The translations under genes and the position numbers were made by a program. The notes under the pieces were generated by a model. That model worked only from the letters and a program-made list of their open reading frames with translations. It searched no databases and had not been told where the DNA came from. DNA of 64,000 bases, taken from assembly GCF_031127875.1 (NCBI RefSeq), contig NZ_JARXIA010000007.1:1-64000 (forward strand). Reading direction: 5' to 3'. Below are positions 1-7,791 of the stretch, piece by piece; positions within the stretch are counted from its first letter, which is position 1, and every line of letters begins with the position of its first letter. This DNA comes from Pelagicoccus sp. SDUM812005. GTDB taxonomy: Bacteria > Verrucomicrobiota > Verrucomicrobiia > Opitutales > Opitutaceae.

Positions 1-2
1 AG

Positions 3-95
3 ACGAAGGCCCGCTACGTGCGCCTCTACTCCGACGGCAACACCAGCAACGAGATGAACCACTACGTCGAGGTGGAGGTCTTTGGGGAGTACTAA
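3..95 (+). CDS. C-terminal end of a secreted carbohydrate-binding (discoidin-like) protein, 5' truncated
   Basis: Only the last 30 codons lie in the window; the frame ends with TAA at 93-95. The visible residues (ARYVRLYSDGN, then NHYVEVEVFGEY) resemble the final strands of F5/8 type C (discoidin) or related galactose-binding-like beta-sandwich domains, where an 'ARYVRLY' strand is followed by an 'EVEV.G' end strand. The full protein lies upstream and its catalytic part, if any, cannot be seen. The next gene's likely TTG start overlaps this end by 14 bp, so the two may be cotranscribed. The domain call rests on a short tail and is tentative. Confidence 0.5.
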   Translation, partial: TKARYVRLYSDGNTSNEMNHYVEVEVFGEY

Positions 96-1617
96 GGCAA
101 AGGCGTTTCTCTTTTGGGTCCCAGCCGTATTGTTGCTGGGACTCGCTTTTTGGCTGCGCAGCGAAAGCTCGCAGCGTCGCCTTTTCCACGCCGACGAAGG
201 CGTGCAGTCCTACCAGGCGTGGCGGCTGATCGAGTCCGGAGAGTATCGCTACGACGCGAGCGAGCATCATGGTCCGCTGCTTTACTACATGGCGAAGTGG
301 ATGGCTCCGTTTCTTGAAGATGAGTCGGGAACTCTTTCCGATGCTGGGATGCGTCGGGTGCCAATGCTGTTCAGCATGGCGATGCTCTTCATGGGGCTGT
401 ATTTCTTTCGTCGATACGGAGGTGGCGCCGCCTTGCTTTGGGGGCTTGTTTTCGCGTCGGCGCCCCTGAGCGTGATCTACGGCTCCTATTTTGTGCAGGA
501 GGCGATGCTCAGCTGTTTCACCCTTGGCTTCTTGTTGGCAGTTTATCGCTACTGGCTGGGGCCGTCCTGGTGGGGCGCTGCGGCGGTGGGGTCGGCCCTT
601 GGATTGATGCATGTTACGAAGGAGACGGCGGTTCTGCACGTGGCGGCGATTTGCGTGGCTGGCGTGCTGGTCGTCTGGATACGCAAGCAAGGGGGGCAGC
701 TCAAGCCAGCTCCGTTTTTGAAGCATGTAGGATTCGCAGGAGGTATCGCCCTCGCTTTGCACTGCGTTTTCTTTTCTTCCTTTTTCGAAAACCCGAAAGG
801 GATGCTCGACGGGTTTGCGGCGTTTTTTAATTATGCGGAGCGTTCGCAAGGACAGGGACACGAGAAGCCCTTGCTTTACTACCTTGGCTTGTTCTTGCCG
901 CAAAGGCTTGAGGGCGTGCGTTGGGGCGAAGTCGCGTTTTTGGTGGCGGCTGTTTGGGGAGGCTTTCGGTCGCTTTGGAAAATGAAGGCGGATGGGTTTG
1001 CGGCCTTCGTTTTTCTGAGCGGGTTGGGCATGTTTTTGTTGTATTCGATCATCCCTTACAAGAATCCTTGGTTGCTGCTGACGCCGTATTGCTTACTCGC
1101 TTACACGGCCGCTTTAGGGGGTGTGGAGCTTTTTCGGCTGGGGATTTGGGAAGGGGCGCAGTTGCGTCGCTGGAGCTTTTTTGCGGCCGGGATGGGGGCG
1201 TTGCTCTTCTTGTGTTTCGAGCTGCGAAGCAATTTGCAGAAGGCGGTTTTTTCGTATCCGAGCGCCACGCGAAATCCGTATCTTTACATGCATACCACGC
1301 CTCGCTACGCGAAACTGCTCGAGCGTGCGCGTTCGGTGGATGAAAGGGAGGAAATCTCTATCTACAGTCCGGATGCGGCTTGGCCTTTGCCTTGGCACTT
1401 GCGGTCGCGAGAGCGGGTGGGTTATTGGACCGATCTGGCGAGCTATCGGCCGGGGGGTATCGACTTGATCGATACGCGCTTGCTCGAGGGACAGGAGGAG
1501 TTGGTGAATGACGGCGGCTTCTGGGAATTGCATGGGTTGCGGCCTAATACCTTGCTTGCTTTGCGGGCGAGCGATGGGATCGCGGAGGAATGGATACAGG
1601 CAAATGCTAAGGATTGA
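82..1617 (+). CDS. Agl23-like multispanning membrane glycosyltransferase (TIGR03663-type)
   Basis: A 511-residue polytopic membrane protein. The first predicted helix lies at about residues 8-25, followed by an acidic periplasmic loop (FHADEGVQSYQAWRL, around residues 35-50) that matches the catalytic Asp/Glu loop of GT-C enzymes related to GT39/PMT and to the 'flippase activity-associated' Agl23 group (TIGR03663). These enzymes take sugar from a polyprenyl-phosphate donor on the outer face of the membrane. About ten further hydrophobic segments follow, then a soluble C-terminal domain of about 110 residues. The start is TTG at 82, overlapping the previous gene, with GGAGG just upstream; no ATG gives a complete first helix. 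The GT2 gene two positions downstream would be the natural maker of its lipid-linked donor. The substrate glycan is unknown. Confidence 0.7.
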   Translation: MGSTKAKAFLFWVPAVLLLGLAFWLRSESSQRRLFHADEGVQSYQAWRLIESGEYRYDASEHHGPLLYYMAKWMAPFLEDESGTLSDAGMRRVPMLFSMAMLFMGLYFFRRYGGGAALLWGLVFASAPLSVIYGSYFVQEAMLSCFTLGFLLAVYRYWLGPSWWGAAAVGSALGLMHVTKETAVLHVAAICVAGVLVVWIRKQGGQLKPAPFLKHVGFAGGIALALHCVFFSSFFENPKGMLDGFAAFFNYAERSQGQGHEKPLLYYLGLFLPQRLEGVRWGEVAFLVAAVWGGFRSLWKMKADGFAAFVFLSGLGMFLLYSIIPYKNPWLLLTPYCLLAYTAALGGVELFRLGIWEGAQLRRWSFFAAGMGALLFLCFELRSNLQKAVFSYPSATRNPYLYMHTTPRYAKLLERARSVDEREEISIYSPDAAWPLPWHLRSRERVGYWTDLASYRPGGIDLIDTRLLEGQEELVNDGGFWELHGLRPNTLLALRASDGIAEEWIQANAKD

Positions 1618-2488
1618 CGAGAAAGGGGAGCTTTTCAGCTTTCGCCATGAGGCGATGGCGGCGGATTTGGTAGTGTCGCTGGGGGGCGTGGACCAAGACT
1701 ATGCGCGTCAAACCGCTCAAGCGTTTTTCGCTCGGGTGGACGAGATCGAGGCCAAGCTAAGCCTGTATCAGGAAAGCAGTGACGTCACGCGTATCAACCT
1801 GATGCAGCCGGGCGACGAGACGCGGGTGAGCGAGGAGTGTATGGAGTGCTTGCAGCTGGCCATGGCTGCCAGCGGCTTGACGGGAGAGCGCTTTCATCCG
1901 TTTCTGGGAGTGGATGCCTTGAAGGTGAAGGGGAATGTGCCTGCTTACCTGAATCCGCTTTTGCGTAGCGACGAAGCGGTTGAGCTTTTCTCTGCGGTGC
2001 AGATCGATCCGCAGTCGCGCTACCTGAAGAAGTTGGCAGCGGGGGTGATCTTGGACTTTGGGGGGATCGGCAAAGGTTTCGCTTTGGACCAAGGGATGCT
2101 GGAGATCGAGGATTGGGAGATTCCGGTGGCGATGGCGAATTTTGGCGGAAGCACTTTGTTGTTTCGAGCCGAAGAGAGCGCGGAGCCTTGGACCGCTAAG
2201 TTGGGGGAGCGGTCGCTGAAGCCGTTTCGCAGCGGCGCGTTTTCGAGTTCGGGAACGGGATTTCAGGGGGAGCACATCGTGAGCAGAAGCGGAAGGCCTC
2301 TGCTCTGGAAGCGAAGCTTTGCCCGGAGCCAGTCGGCTGCCTTGGCGGATGCCTTGACGACGGGGGCGATGCTGATGGGCGAAGGGGAGCTGGAAGCGCT
2401 GTGCGCGGCGGAAGAAGGGCTAGCGCTGGCGGCCACGGGCGAGGGCGTGAGCTGGGGCGTGGAGCGGTTTTGCGATTGGGAAGGCTGA
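1604..2488 (+). CDS. apbE: ApbE-like FAD:protein FMN transferase
   Basis: A 294-residue protein of the ApbE flavin-transferase fold. ApbE enzymes split FAD and attach FMN covalently to a Thr/Ser of target proteins, usually outside the cytoplasm. Visible family elements are an N-terminal 'EAMAADLVVSL' strand, a central VILDFGGIGKGFALD motif (family: DxGGIAKGYxxD), NFGGSTLL in place of NxGGD, and a C-terminal ADALTTGAMLMG segment that usually carries the metal-binding Asp and Thr. There is no obvious signal peptide or lipobox from the chosen ATG at 1604; longer in-frame starts upstream would extend into the preceding gene. It overlaps that gene by 14 bp and leaves 2 bp before the GT2 start, so the three are almost certainly one transcript. 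NxGGS instead of NxGGD is a deviation worth noting. No recognisable flavinylated partner is in the window. Confidence 0.75.
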   Translation: MLRIDEKGELFSFRHEAMAADLVVSLGGVDQDYARQTAQAFFARVDEIEAKLSLYQESSDVTRINLMQPGDETRVSEECMECLQLAMAASGLTGERFHPFLGVDALKVKGNVPAYLNPLLRSDEAVELFSAVQIDPQSRYLKKLAAGVILDFGGIGKGFALDQGMLEIEDWEIPVAMANFGGSTLLFRAEESAEPWTAKLGERSLKPFRSGAFSSSGTGFQGEHIVSRSGRPLLWKRSFARSQSAALADALTTGAMLMGEGELEALCAAEEGLALAATGEGVSWGVERFCDWEG

Positions 2489-2490
2489 GT

Positions 2491-3213
2491 ATGGACTGCT
2501 TTTTGGTGATTCCTTGTTTGCACGAAAGTGGTCGGGTTCCCGTTTTTTTGGAGGCGCTCTGTGAGGCGATCGGGCGGAGCGGTTTGTCGGTTGGCGTGCA
2601 GTTGGTGGACGATGGCTCGGGGCCGGAGGAGGTCGAACGGCTGCGCAAGGTGGTGGCCAAGTGTCGCAATGCGTATCCGTTTTTGACGGAGGTTTTCGCG
2701 ATGCGGGAGAATCGGGGCAAGGGGGCGGCGATCCGCAATGGTTGGGCGCTGGCTCCGGACGACGCTCGAACGCTTGGGTTCGTGGATGCGGATGGGTCCG
2801 TTTCGGCGGCGGAGACCTTGCGGGTCATGCAAGTGGCTTTAGCGGAGCCGGCGCCCTTTTTGGTGATGGCGAGCCGTCGGGCCGAAGGGGCTCGAGTGCA
2901 GCGCTCGCTGCTGCGGAAGTGGGTGGCTGCGGGGTTCGCCTGTTTGGTTCAGAAATCTTATGGTGTCCAGGTTATGGATACGCAATGCGGCTGTAAGTTC
3001 GTAGATGCCTCCTGGTATCGAGACCGCTCCCGTTCGTTCAAGGAAGACGGTTTCGGCTTGGATTTGGAGTTGATTCTCGAGGCGAAGGCGTCGGGCTGCT
3101 CCGTGCGGGAGATTGGGATCGCCTGGCACGAGGAGGCAGGAAGCAAGGTGGGGTTCTCGGACGTTTGGACCTTGGGGAAGGCAGTCGCCCGGAAGCGGAT
3201 CGGTCGCTCTTAG
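2491..3213 (+). CDS. GT2 family glycosyltransferase, polyprenyl-phosphate sugar synthase-like
   Basis: A 240-residue cytosolic GT-A enzyme resembling dolichyl/polyprenyl-phosphate mannose or glucose synthases. It shows the N-terminal FLVIPCLHE strand, VQLVDDGSG (first nucleotide-binding Asp pair), ENRGKGAAIRNGW (the 'NxGKGxAxxxG' loop of DPM1-like enzymes) and FVDADGS (the DxD-type metal site), then the 'DTQCGCKF' segment (family: DTQxGFKxF). No C-terminal membrane helices follow, so it is the short soluble type. The ATG at 2491 follows the apbE stop by 2 bp. It probably loads a sugar on polyprenyl phosphate for the Agl23-like enzyme encoded at 82. It converges on the next gene with only 3 bp between stop codons. 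Confidence 0.8.
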   Translation: MDCFLVIPCLHESGRVPVFLEALCEAIGRSGLSVGVQLVDDGSGPEEVERLRKVVAKCRNAYPFLTEVFAMRENRGKGAAIRNGWALAPDDARTLGFVDADGSVSAAETLRVMQVALAEPAPFLVMASRRAEGARVQRSLLRKWVAAGFACLVQKSYGVQVMDTQCGCKFVDASWYRDRSRSFKEDGFGLDLELILEAKASGCSVREIGIAWHEEAGSKVGFSDVWTLGKAVARKRIGRS

Positions 3214-3216
3214 GGC

Positions 3217-5463
3217 TTAGTTCCTTTTGACTGGGTGGTAGGCGCCGGTCTCCGGAGCGTCGAGCGTGGTTCGGGCTCCGTCGGGCCAAGTGACTTGTAC
3301 CGATTTTATCGATACGTCGCGGGGGATGCCAAAGTTGAGGGTGGCGGGGCGTTGGGAGGAATAGGATTCTCCGTGGGTGTAGACGCGTTCGGTGGTGTAT
3401 TCGTCGGTGACGAGGGTGACGCGGGCGCCGAAGAGGGCGTGGCCGGGCGTTTGCTGGAGGTCGATGCCGATCCAGTTGTTGTCGGTGCGGTGCTGGTTTT
3501 TGTAGAGGTGGACCCGCTCGATGGAGTTCATGGAGTCTTGTTCGACGAGGAGGATGTCTTGCTTGCCGTCGCGGTCGAGGTCGACGTCGAGCACGGCGCG
3601 TCCGTCGCCTCCGTGGGAGATGCCGAGCAGGTAGGCGATGTTGAGGAACTCCTGGCCTTGGATGTTGAGGTAGAGGTGGTCTTTTTCGAAGGGGTTCCAG
3701 CCCATTTGGTTTCCGCCGACGAGGGCTTCAGGCCCGAATTGGTTGAAGAAGCTGTCGAGTTCCTGTTCGGAGAAGACGGGCTCGGTGTAGATGTCGTGCG
3801 TCCAGAAGTTGCTGCAGTAGTCGCGGGCGGTGGAGCGGGAGAGGTAGCCGTTGGCGATGAAGATGTCGGGGTAGGAGTCGTGGTTGAAGTCGAAGGTGCT
3901 GTTTCCCCAGGACCAGCCGGAGCGGGCGACCTGGTTGCTGGTTTCGGCTTCGAGCAGGCGTCCGTCGGCTTGGCCGTAGTAGAGGCGGTTTCCTTTGGCG
4001 ATGCGCATGCGCATTTCTTGGTGTTGGGGAAATTCATCGCGTCCGAGGCCCATGCCTTCGAGACGGCGGGCAGTGGTGGAGCTCATGCCGACGGCGAGCA
4101 GGTCGGAGGTGCCGTCGCGGTCGAAGTCGGCGAAGGCGTGGCTCATGCCGAAGAGGCTGCGTTCTTGGAGGTAGGCGTCGGTTTTGTCGACTAGGGTGCC
4201 GTTTTGGTTTTCGTGGATGTCGATGCCGGAGAAGTCGCTTGTCACCAAAAGGTCCATACGTTGGTCGTTGTTGAGGTCCTGGAAGGAGGCGGTGAAGGCG
4301 CGGCGTCCGCGCTTTTGGGCGACGGAGGTTTCTTCGGTGATGTCGACGAAGCTGAGGTTGCCTCGGTTCTTGAGGAGGTAGGCGGGGCGGCCGTCGTTGG
4401 CGTCGAAGTAGGGGGTGGGGATTTTTCCTCCTTCGTAGATGGGGGCGGATTGGCCGAGATAGATTTCTGGGTAGCCGTCGCCGGTGATGTCGCCCACGGC
4501 GAGCAGCCCGGTTTGCAGCGGCGTATCGGATTTCCAGATACCGAAGGGCTTGCCGTCGAAGGCTTGGGTGGAGGGATTGAGGGTGTAGGCGAAGAGGAAG
4601 GGAGCTTCGTGGGTGGAGAGCACGTATTCGATGTTTCCGTCGAGGTCGAGGTCGGCGAAGAAGGCGGCGGTCGGCAAGCCGCGTATCATGAATTGGGCGA
4701 GGGTTCTTTCTTCGAACTGGAAGTTGCCTTTGTTGAGGTAGAGTTGGTTGAGGCGGGGGAAGGCGATGTCTGGCAGGCCGTCTTGGTTGAGGTCGTGGAC
4801 GAGGACGATGCCGTAGGGGGTGGTGTTCTTCTTGGATTCGAGCCAGGTGGTGTGGGCGAAGCTGGGGACTTGGGAGCGGGCGAGGATGGCGATGTCCTGG
4901 TGGGCGATGTGGCGAGGCAGGGGCGTTTCCGTTCCGCGGCGCTCCTGCCAGTCGACGGCGAGCTTGCCTTTGACGATGTAGCGGGTTGAGGCGGGGCCTT
5001 GCACGTGCAGGGCGAAGGTGAAGGTGGAGTGCCCGTGGCTGTCGGCTTTGGGGGCCTGGAAGGCGGCGTGGTGCCATTCGCTTTGCTCGATGCGGAAGCC
5101 TTGGGACTGGTAGCGGTCGAGCAGGGCGTGGAAGGCGGACTGGTCGTGGCTTTGCTCGGAGTCGGGGGCGGGCAAGTAGGAGTCGACGCCTTCGGGGTAG
5201 CTGCGGGCTTTTTGGAAGCGAGGGAGTCGCAGGGTCTCGAAGGGGAAGTTTCGCAGGGCGGGGGATTGGTCGTCGGGGTAACGCCGCATCTCGTCCCAGA
5301 GTTCGATGAAAGCGGTTTCGTACTCCTGGGCGAGGCGTTCGTTTTCCCAGACGGAGGCGTCGAGGCTTTGGCGTTGCTCGACGATCTTCTCGACGCTGGC
5401 GAAGCTGAGCGCAGGAAAGAGGGCGAGGGCGGATAAGCGTAGGATCTTGGGGAGGTGGGGCAT
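3217..5463 (-). CDS. Secreted FG-GAP/VCBS repeat protein with C-terminal ASPIC/UnbV domain (CRTAC1-like)
   Basis: About 748 residues with a signal peptide (a PKILRLS n-region, then a hydrophobic stretch ending ALSFA). An N-terminal part without clear family is followed by a series of FG-GAP/VCBS blades marked by calcium-loop repeats such as DLNQDGLPD, DLDLDGNIE, DITGDGYPE, DLNNDQRMD, DFDRDGTSD, DFNHDSYPD and DLDRDGKQD, predicting a beta-propeller. The last ~90 residues (NNWIGIDLQ, GARVTLV, VTWPDGARTTL) are a classic ASPIC/UnbV module as in CRTAC1-type proteins. Such proteins are secreted or surface-attached; their function in bacteria is mostly unknown. The ATG at 5463 leaves a normal signal peptide; another ATG at 5481 adds six residues. 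A strong terminator at 5533-5574 separates it from the upstream DoxX gene, so it has its own promoter. Confidence 0.8.
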   Translation of the reverse strand: MPHLPKILRLSALALFPALSFASVEKIVEQRQSLDASVWENERLAQEYETAFIELWDEMRRYPDDQSPALRNFPFETLRLPRFQKARSYPEGVDSYLPAPDSEQSHDQSAFHALLDRYQSQGFRIEQSEWHHAAFQAPKADSHGHSTFTFALHVQGPASTRYIVKGKLAVDWQERRGTETPLPRHIAHQDIAILARSQVPSFAHTTWLESKKNTTPYGIVLVHDLNQDGLPDIAFPRLNQLYLNKGNFQFEERTLAQFMIRGLPTAAFFADLDLDGNIEYVLSTHEAPFLFAYTLNPSTQAFDGKPFGIWKSDTPLQTGLLAVGDITGDGYPEIYLGQSAPIYEGGKIPTPYFDANDGRPAYLLKNRGNLSFVDITEETSVAQKRGRRAFTASFQDLNNDQRMDLLVTSDFSGIDIHENQNGTLVDKTDAYLQERSLFGMSHAFADFDRDGTSDLLAVGMSSTTARRLEGMGLGRDEFPQHQEMRMRIAKGNRLYYGQADGRLLEAETSNQVARSGWSWGNSTFDFNHDSYPDIFIANGYLSRSTARDYCSNFWTHDIYTEPVFSEQELDSFFNQFGPEALVGGNQMGWNPFEKDHLYLNIQGQEFLNIAYLLGISHGGDGRAVLDVDLDRDGKQDILLVEQDSMNSIERVHLYKNQHRTDNNWIGIDLQQTPGHALFGARVTLVTDEYTTERVYTHGESYSSQRPATLNFGIPRDVSIKSVQVTWPDGARTTLDAPETGAYHPVKRN

Positions 5464-5532
5464 GGTTTTCGGAATGTGCATTAAGATGCAATGTGATGCA
5501 ACTAAAGAAGCGCTTTTGAGGGGGGATGCGTG

Positions 5533-5574
5533 AAAATGGAAACGCCCCAGCCTTGCGGCTAGGGCGTCCATTTT
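5533..5574. terminator. Hairpin terminator between doxX-like and FG-GAP genes
   Basis: The arms AAAATGGAAACGCC and GGGCGTCCATTTT pair around a loop that itself contains AGCC/GGCT. The T-rich side is available on both strands. It lies just after the DoxX-like gene (minus strand) and upstream of the FG-GAP/ASPIC start, so its main role is to end the BASS-DoxX transcript. Confidence 0.8.
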
Positions 5575-5612
5575 AGGGGTAGGGTTGTGTTTTGTATCTA
5601 GTTCCCGCGCGC

Positions 5613-6080
5613 TTAGCGCAGAGACTCGAATTTGTTGTGCCGTACGAAGTAGAGGGCGGCCGCGGTGACGAGCAGGTAGATGGCGATTTGGTTTACGGTC
5701 GCGCCGGATTCTTGGGTGCCGAGCAGCATCTGGCCGAAAGCCAAGGATACGAGGGTGAGGGCGATGAGGGCGAGCGCCCATTTGGTTTTTACGCCGAGGA
5801 GGAGGAGGGCTCCCAGCAGGATCTCCACGTAGCCGATGCTGTAGGCGTAGAGGGAGACGAGGAAGCCGGGAAGGGCGGTCTTCTCGAAGGCGGAAACGAT
5901 CCAAGTGACCACGCCGCCGTAGTAGGCGTCGAAGCTGTAGGCGCCGTCCTGGTTTTTGAACTTTCCCAGTCCGGCCGTGAGCATGAGCAGGCCGAGGAAG
6001 AGGCGAAAGGAGATAAAGGCCCAGCTTTCGGCTGACCAGTAGAGGGGGGACCCGCTGCGTTGGGCGTTCTTTCGTGGCAT
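5613..6080 (-). CDS. DoxX family membrane protein
   Basis: A 155-residue protein with four predicted transmembrane helices: FISFRLFLGLLMLTAGLGKF (about residues 22-41), a segment around 80-95, WALALIALTLVSLAFG, and a C-terminal IAIYLLVTAAALYFV. The 'R-x-x-x-G-x-x-x-x-x-x-G-x-x-K' pattern in helix 1 is the DoxX signature. DoxX relatives are small quinone- or redox-linked membrane proteins of poorly defined role. It lies 102 bp after the BASS transporter gene in the same direction and is followed by a strong terminator, so the pair likely forms one transcript. The family assignment is clear; no specific function can be inferred. Confidence 0.8.
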   Translation of the reverse strand: MPRKNAQRSGSPLYWSAESWAFISFRLFLGLLMLTAGLGKFKNQDGAYSFDAYYGGVVTWIVSAFEKTALPGFLVSLYAYSIGYVEILLGALLLLGVKTKWALALIALTLVSLAFGQMLLGTQESGATVNQIAIYLLVTAAALYFVRHNKFESLR

Positions 6081-6182
6081 AGGGGATATTTTGATTTGAG
6101 GTTCGGTTGAGGAGCGGGACGGGCTTGGGGGTGAAAGCCAATCTCGCGTGGGAAATCTGCGGGAAGGAAGGGAGCTCGACTT

Positions 6183-7109
6183 CTAGGGCTTGAGCCAGCC
6201 CTGGGTGAAGAGTTCGGCTTGCACCTCGTCGTTCTCGTGGTGGAACCACTCCTTGCGGGCGACGCGTCGCATGAAGTAGGTGACGATGGTGGAGGTGTTG
6301 ACGATGAAGAAGGAGTAGAGCAGGGCGGGCCAGAGGATGAGGTTGGCCTGGGTTTCGGGGAAGCTGAGCAGGATGATGGCGAAGGCGAGGGGGCCGTTTT
6401 GGATGCCGGTTTCGAGGGAAACGGTGCGGCTGCAGCGTTTGCTCATGCCGAGGCCGCGGCTGACCCAGTAGCCGAAGAGGAAGCCGCCGAGCCCGAGCCC
6501 GATGCTGGTGAAGAGGATGGAGGGATCGGATTCGAGCAGTTGGGAGAAGTTTCGCGGCAGCCAGCTGAGGATGAGGAAGAGGATGACGATGATGCCGAGG
6601 GCGGCTCCGGTTTCCTCCATGTTCTTGGCCCAGCGCTCGCTGCGGCTGCGCAGGAAGATCCCGCCGGCTACGGGGACGAGGCAGGCGGCGAGGGAGAGGA
6701 CGACCTTGCCGGTGTCGACCTGCAGGTTTTCCGCCTGGAAAGGGCCGGTGTAGATGGCGAGCAGCAGGGGCATGGCCAGCAGGGCGGCTCCGGTGGTGAT
6801 GGAGCTGAGGGAGATGCTGAGGGCGAGGTCGCCTTTGGCGAAGTAGTTGAAGAGGCTGGAGGTGGTGCCGGAGGGGCAGCAGGCCACGATGATGATGCCG
6901 ATTGCCCAAGCGTTGGGCATCTCGAAGTACTTGGCCATGCCGTAGGCCAGGGCGGGCATGATGAGGTATTGGGAGAGGAAGCCGACGATGACGGGCTTAG
7001 GCGTTTTCATCGCCACCTTGAAGTCCTTGAGGGAGAGCGAGCATCCGAGTCCGAACATGATGACTAGGATCATTACCTTGAGCAGGCTTTCCTCGAGTGG
7101 GGTAATCAT
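6183..7109 (-). CDS. Bile acid:sodium symporter (BASS/SBF) family transporter
   Basis: 308 residues and about nine to ten hydrophobic helices. The stretch VACCPSGTTSSLFNYFAKGD (about residues 74-93) is the conserved BASS core around the two crossing helices and sodium sites, and the C-terminal half carries the ETGIQNGPLAFAIILL motif of the second crossover. BASS proteins couple sodium to uptake of organic anions such as bile salts, pantothenate, pyruvate or other carboxylates; the cargo cannot be told from sequence alone. The ATG at 7109 begins directly with the first amphipathic segment. It is divergent from the gene at 7260, with about 150 bp of shared upstream DNA including an A+T-rich patch near 7148-7165. 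Confidence 0.85.
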   Translation of the reverse strand: MITPLEESLLKVMILVIMFGLGCSLSLKDFKVAMKTPKPVIVGFLSQYLIMPALAYGMAKYFEMPNAWAIGIIIVACCPSGTTSSLFNYFAKGDLALSISLSSITTGAALLAMPLLLAIYTGPFQAENLQVDTGKVVLSLAACLVPVAGGIFLRSRSERWAKNMEETGAALGIIVILFLILSWLPRNFSQLLESDPSILFTSIGLGLGGFLFGYWVSRGLGMSKRCSRTVSLETGIQNGPLAFAIILLSFPETQANLILWPALLYSFFIVNTSTIVTYFMRRVARKEWFHHENDEVQAELFTQGWLKP

Positions 7110-7259
7110 TGATTGGGTAAGTTATTGGCGGCCACAGGGTTTTCCAGAAAATAATTTTTTTACAGAGTGGGGGCTCGAAGGGGCGGCTGGCGTCGATAAT
7201 TGGCGGTATCTGGGGCGAATCGCTTAACGTTGGCTCGAGGGCGACGATAGCCTTGTTTA

Positions 7260-7748
7260 ATGAAGCGTCTATTCATAGCTGCGTTCGCTTTGGCGTGCGC
7301 GTGCTCGGCCCGAGAGTATGAGCCCAACGAGTTGGAAATCGCCGTCCATCGTCGGGAGGTCTACCAGTTGGCTCGCGACTACGTGGTGGAGACCTTCAAC
7401 CTGCAGGTGATCGAGGAGAGCTCCTTCAATCCGGTTCGCTTCAATTCGAACGGGGTCTGGGGCAACTTCGAGGCGCGCATCAAGGAGCTGGGCAAGGACC
7501 GTTTCGAGGTGCAGGGCTGGGTCCATGCGGTGGGCCACCACGAGAGCCGAATCCGCTGGGCGGTGCACATCCGCTACGGAATCTTGGATCCCCAGGGCTG
7601 GCGCTACCGGAAGGTGGACGAGAAGGTGGATAACGAGCCGGAGTTTCTCGGCTGGAAGTTCGGCGACTACCGCAGTCCGCTCTACAAGGCGGACTACGAT
7701 CCTCTCTACGTGGCCCGGGTGTTCGAGAAGAACGCTCGCAAGCGTTGA
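7260..7748 (+). CDS. Small exported protein of unknown function
   Basis: 162 residues beginning with a short signal-like sequence (MKRLFIAAFALACAC). The cysteines at 13 and 15 suggest a possible lipoprotein, but the lipobox is not canonical, so cleavage by either signal peptidase is possible. The mature part is hydrophilic, rich in Arg/Tyr/Trp, with segments such as FEVQGWVHAVGHHESRIRW that suggest an all-beta fold. No known family was recognised. It sits alone on the plus strand between the divergent BASS gene and the convergent LysM amidase gene; a GC-rich hairpin at 7763-7781 lies between the converging stops. Confidence 0.6.
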   Translation: MKRLFIAAFALACACSAREYEPNELEIAVHRREVYQLARDYVVETFNLQVIEESSFNPVRFNSNGVWGNFEARIKELGKDRFEVQGWVHAVGHHESRIRWAVHIRYGILDPQGWRYRKVDEKVDNEPEFLGWKFGDYRSPLYKADYDPLYVARVFEKNARKR

Positions 7749-7762
7749 GGCGGGGTGCCGTT

Positions 7763-7781
7763 GCGGGCTTCGCTTGCCCGC
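7763..7781. terminator. GC-rich hairpin between convergent genes
   Basis: GCGGGC and GCCCGC form a perfect 6-bp stem around a 7-nt loop, midway between the stops of two convergent genes. No long T-run follows on either strand, so it may be a weak or factor-assisted transcript end. Confidence 0.4.
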
Positions 7782-7791
7782 TTGGGGTTCG

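Noticed and set aside
3235-5436. Long plus-strand open frames opposite the FG-GAP/ASPIC gene
   Set aside because: They read as Val/Glu/Gly-rich text, the complement of the DxDxDG repeats; no ribosome site or motif.
5464-6909. In-frame upstream extension of the FG-GAP/ASPIC frame through the DoxX and BASS genes
   Set aside because: It is Arg/Pro/His-rich antisense-like text, crosses a strong terminator and overlaps two well-supported genes in another frame.
6219-7067. 282-codon plus-strand frame opposite the BASS transporter
   Set aside because: Acidic low-complexity shadow of a membrane protein; no independent support.
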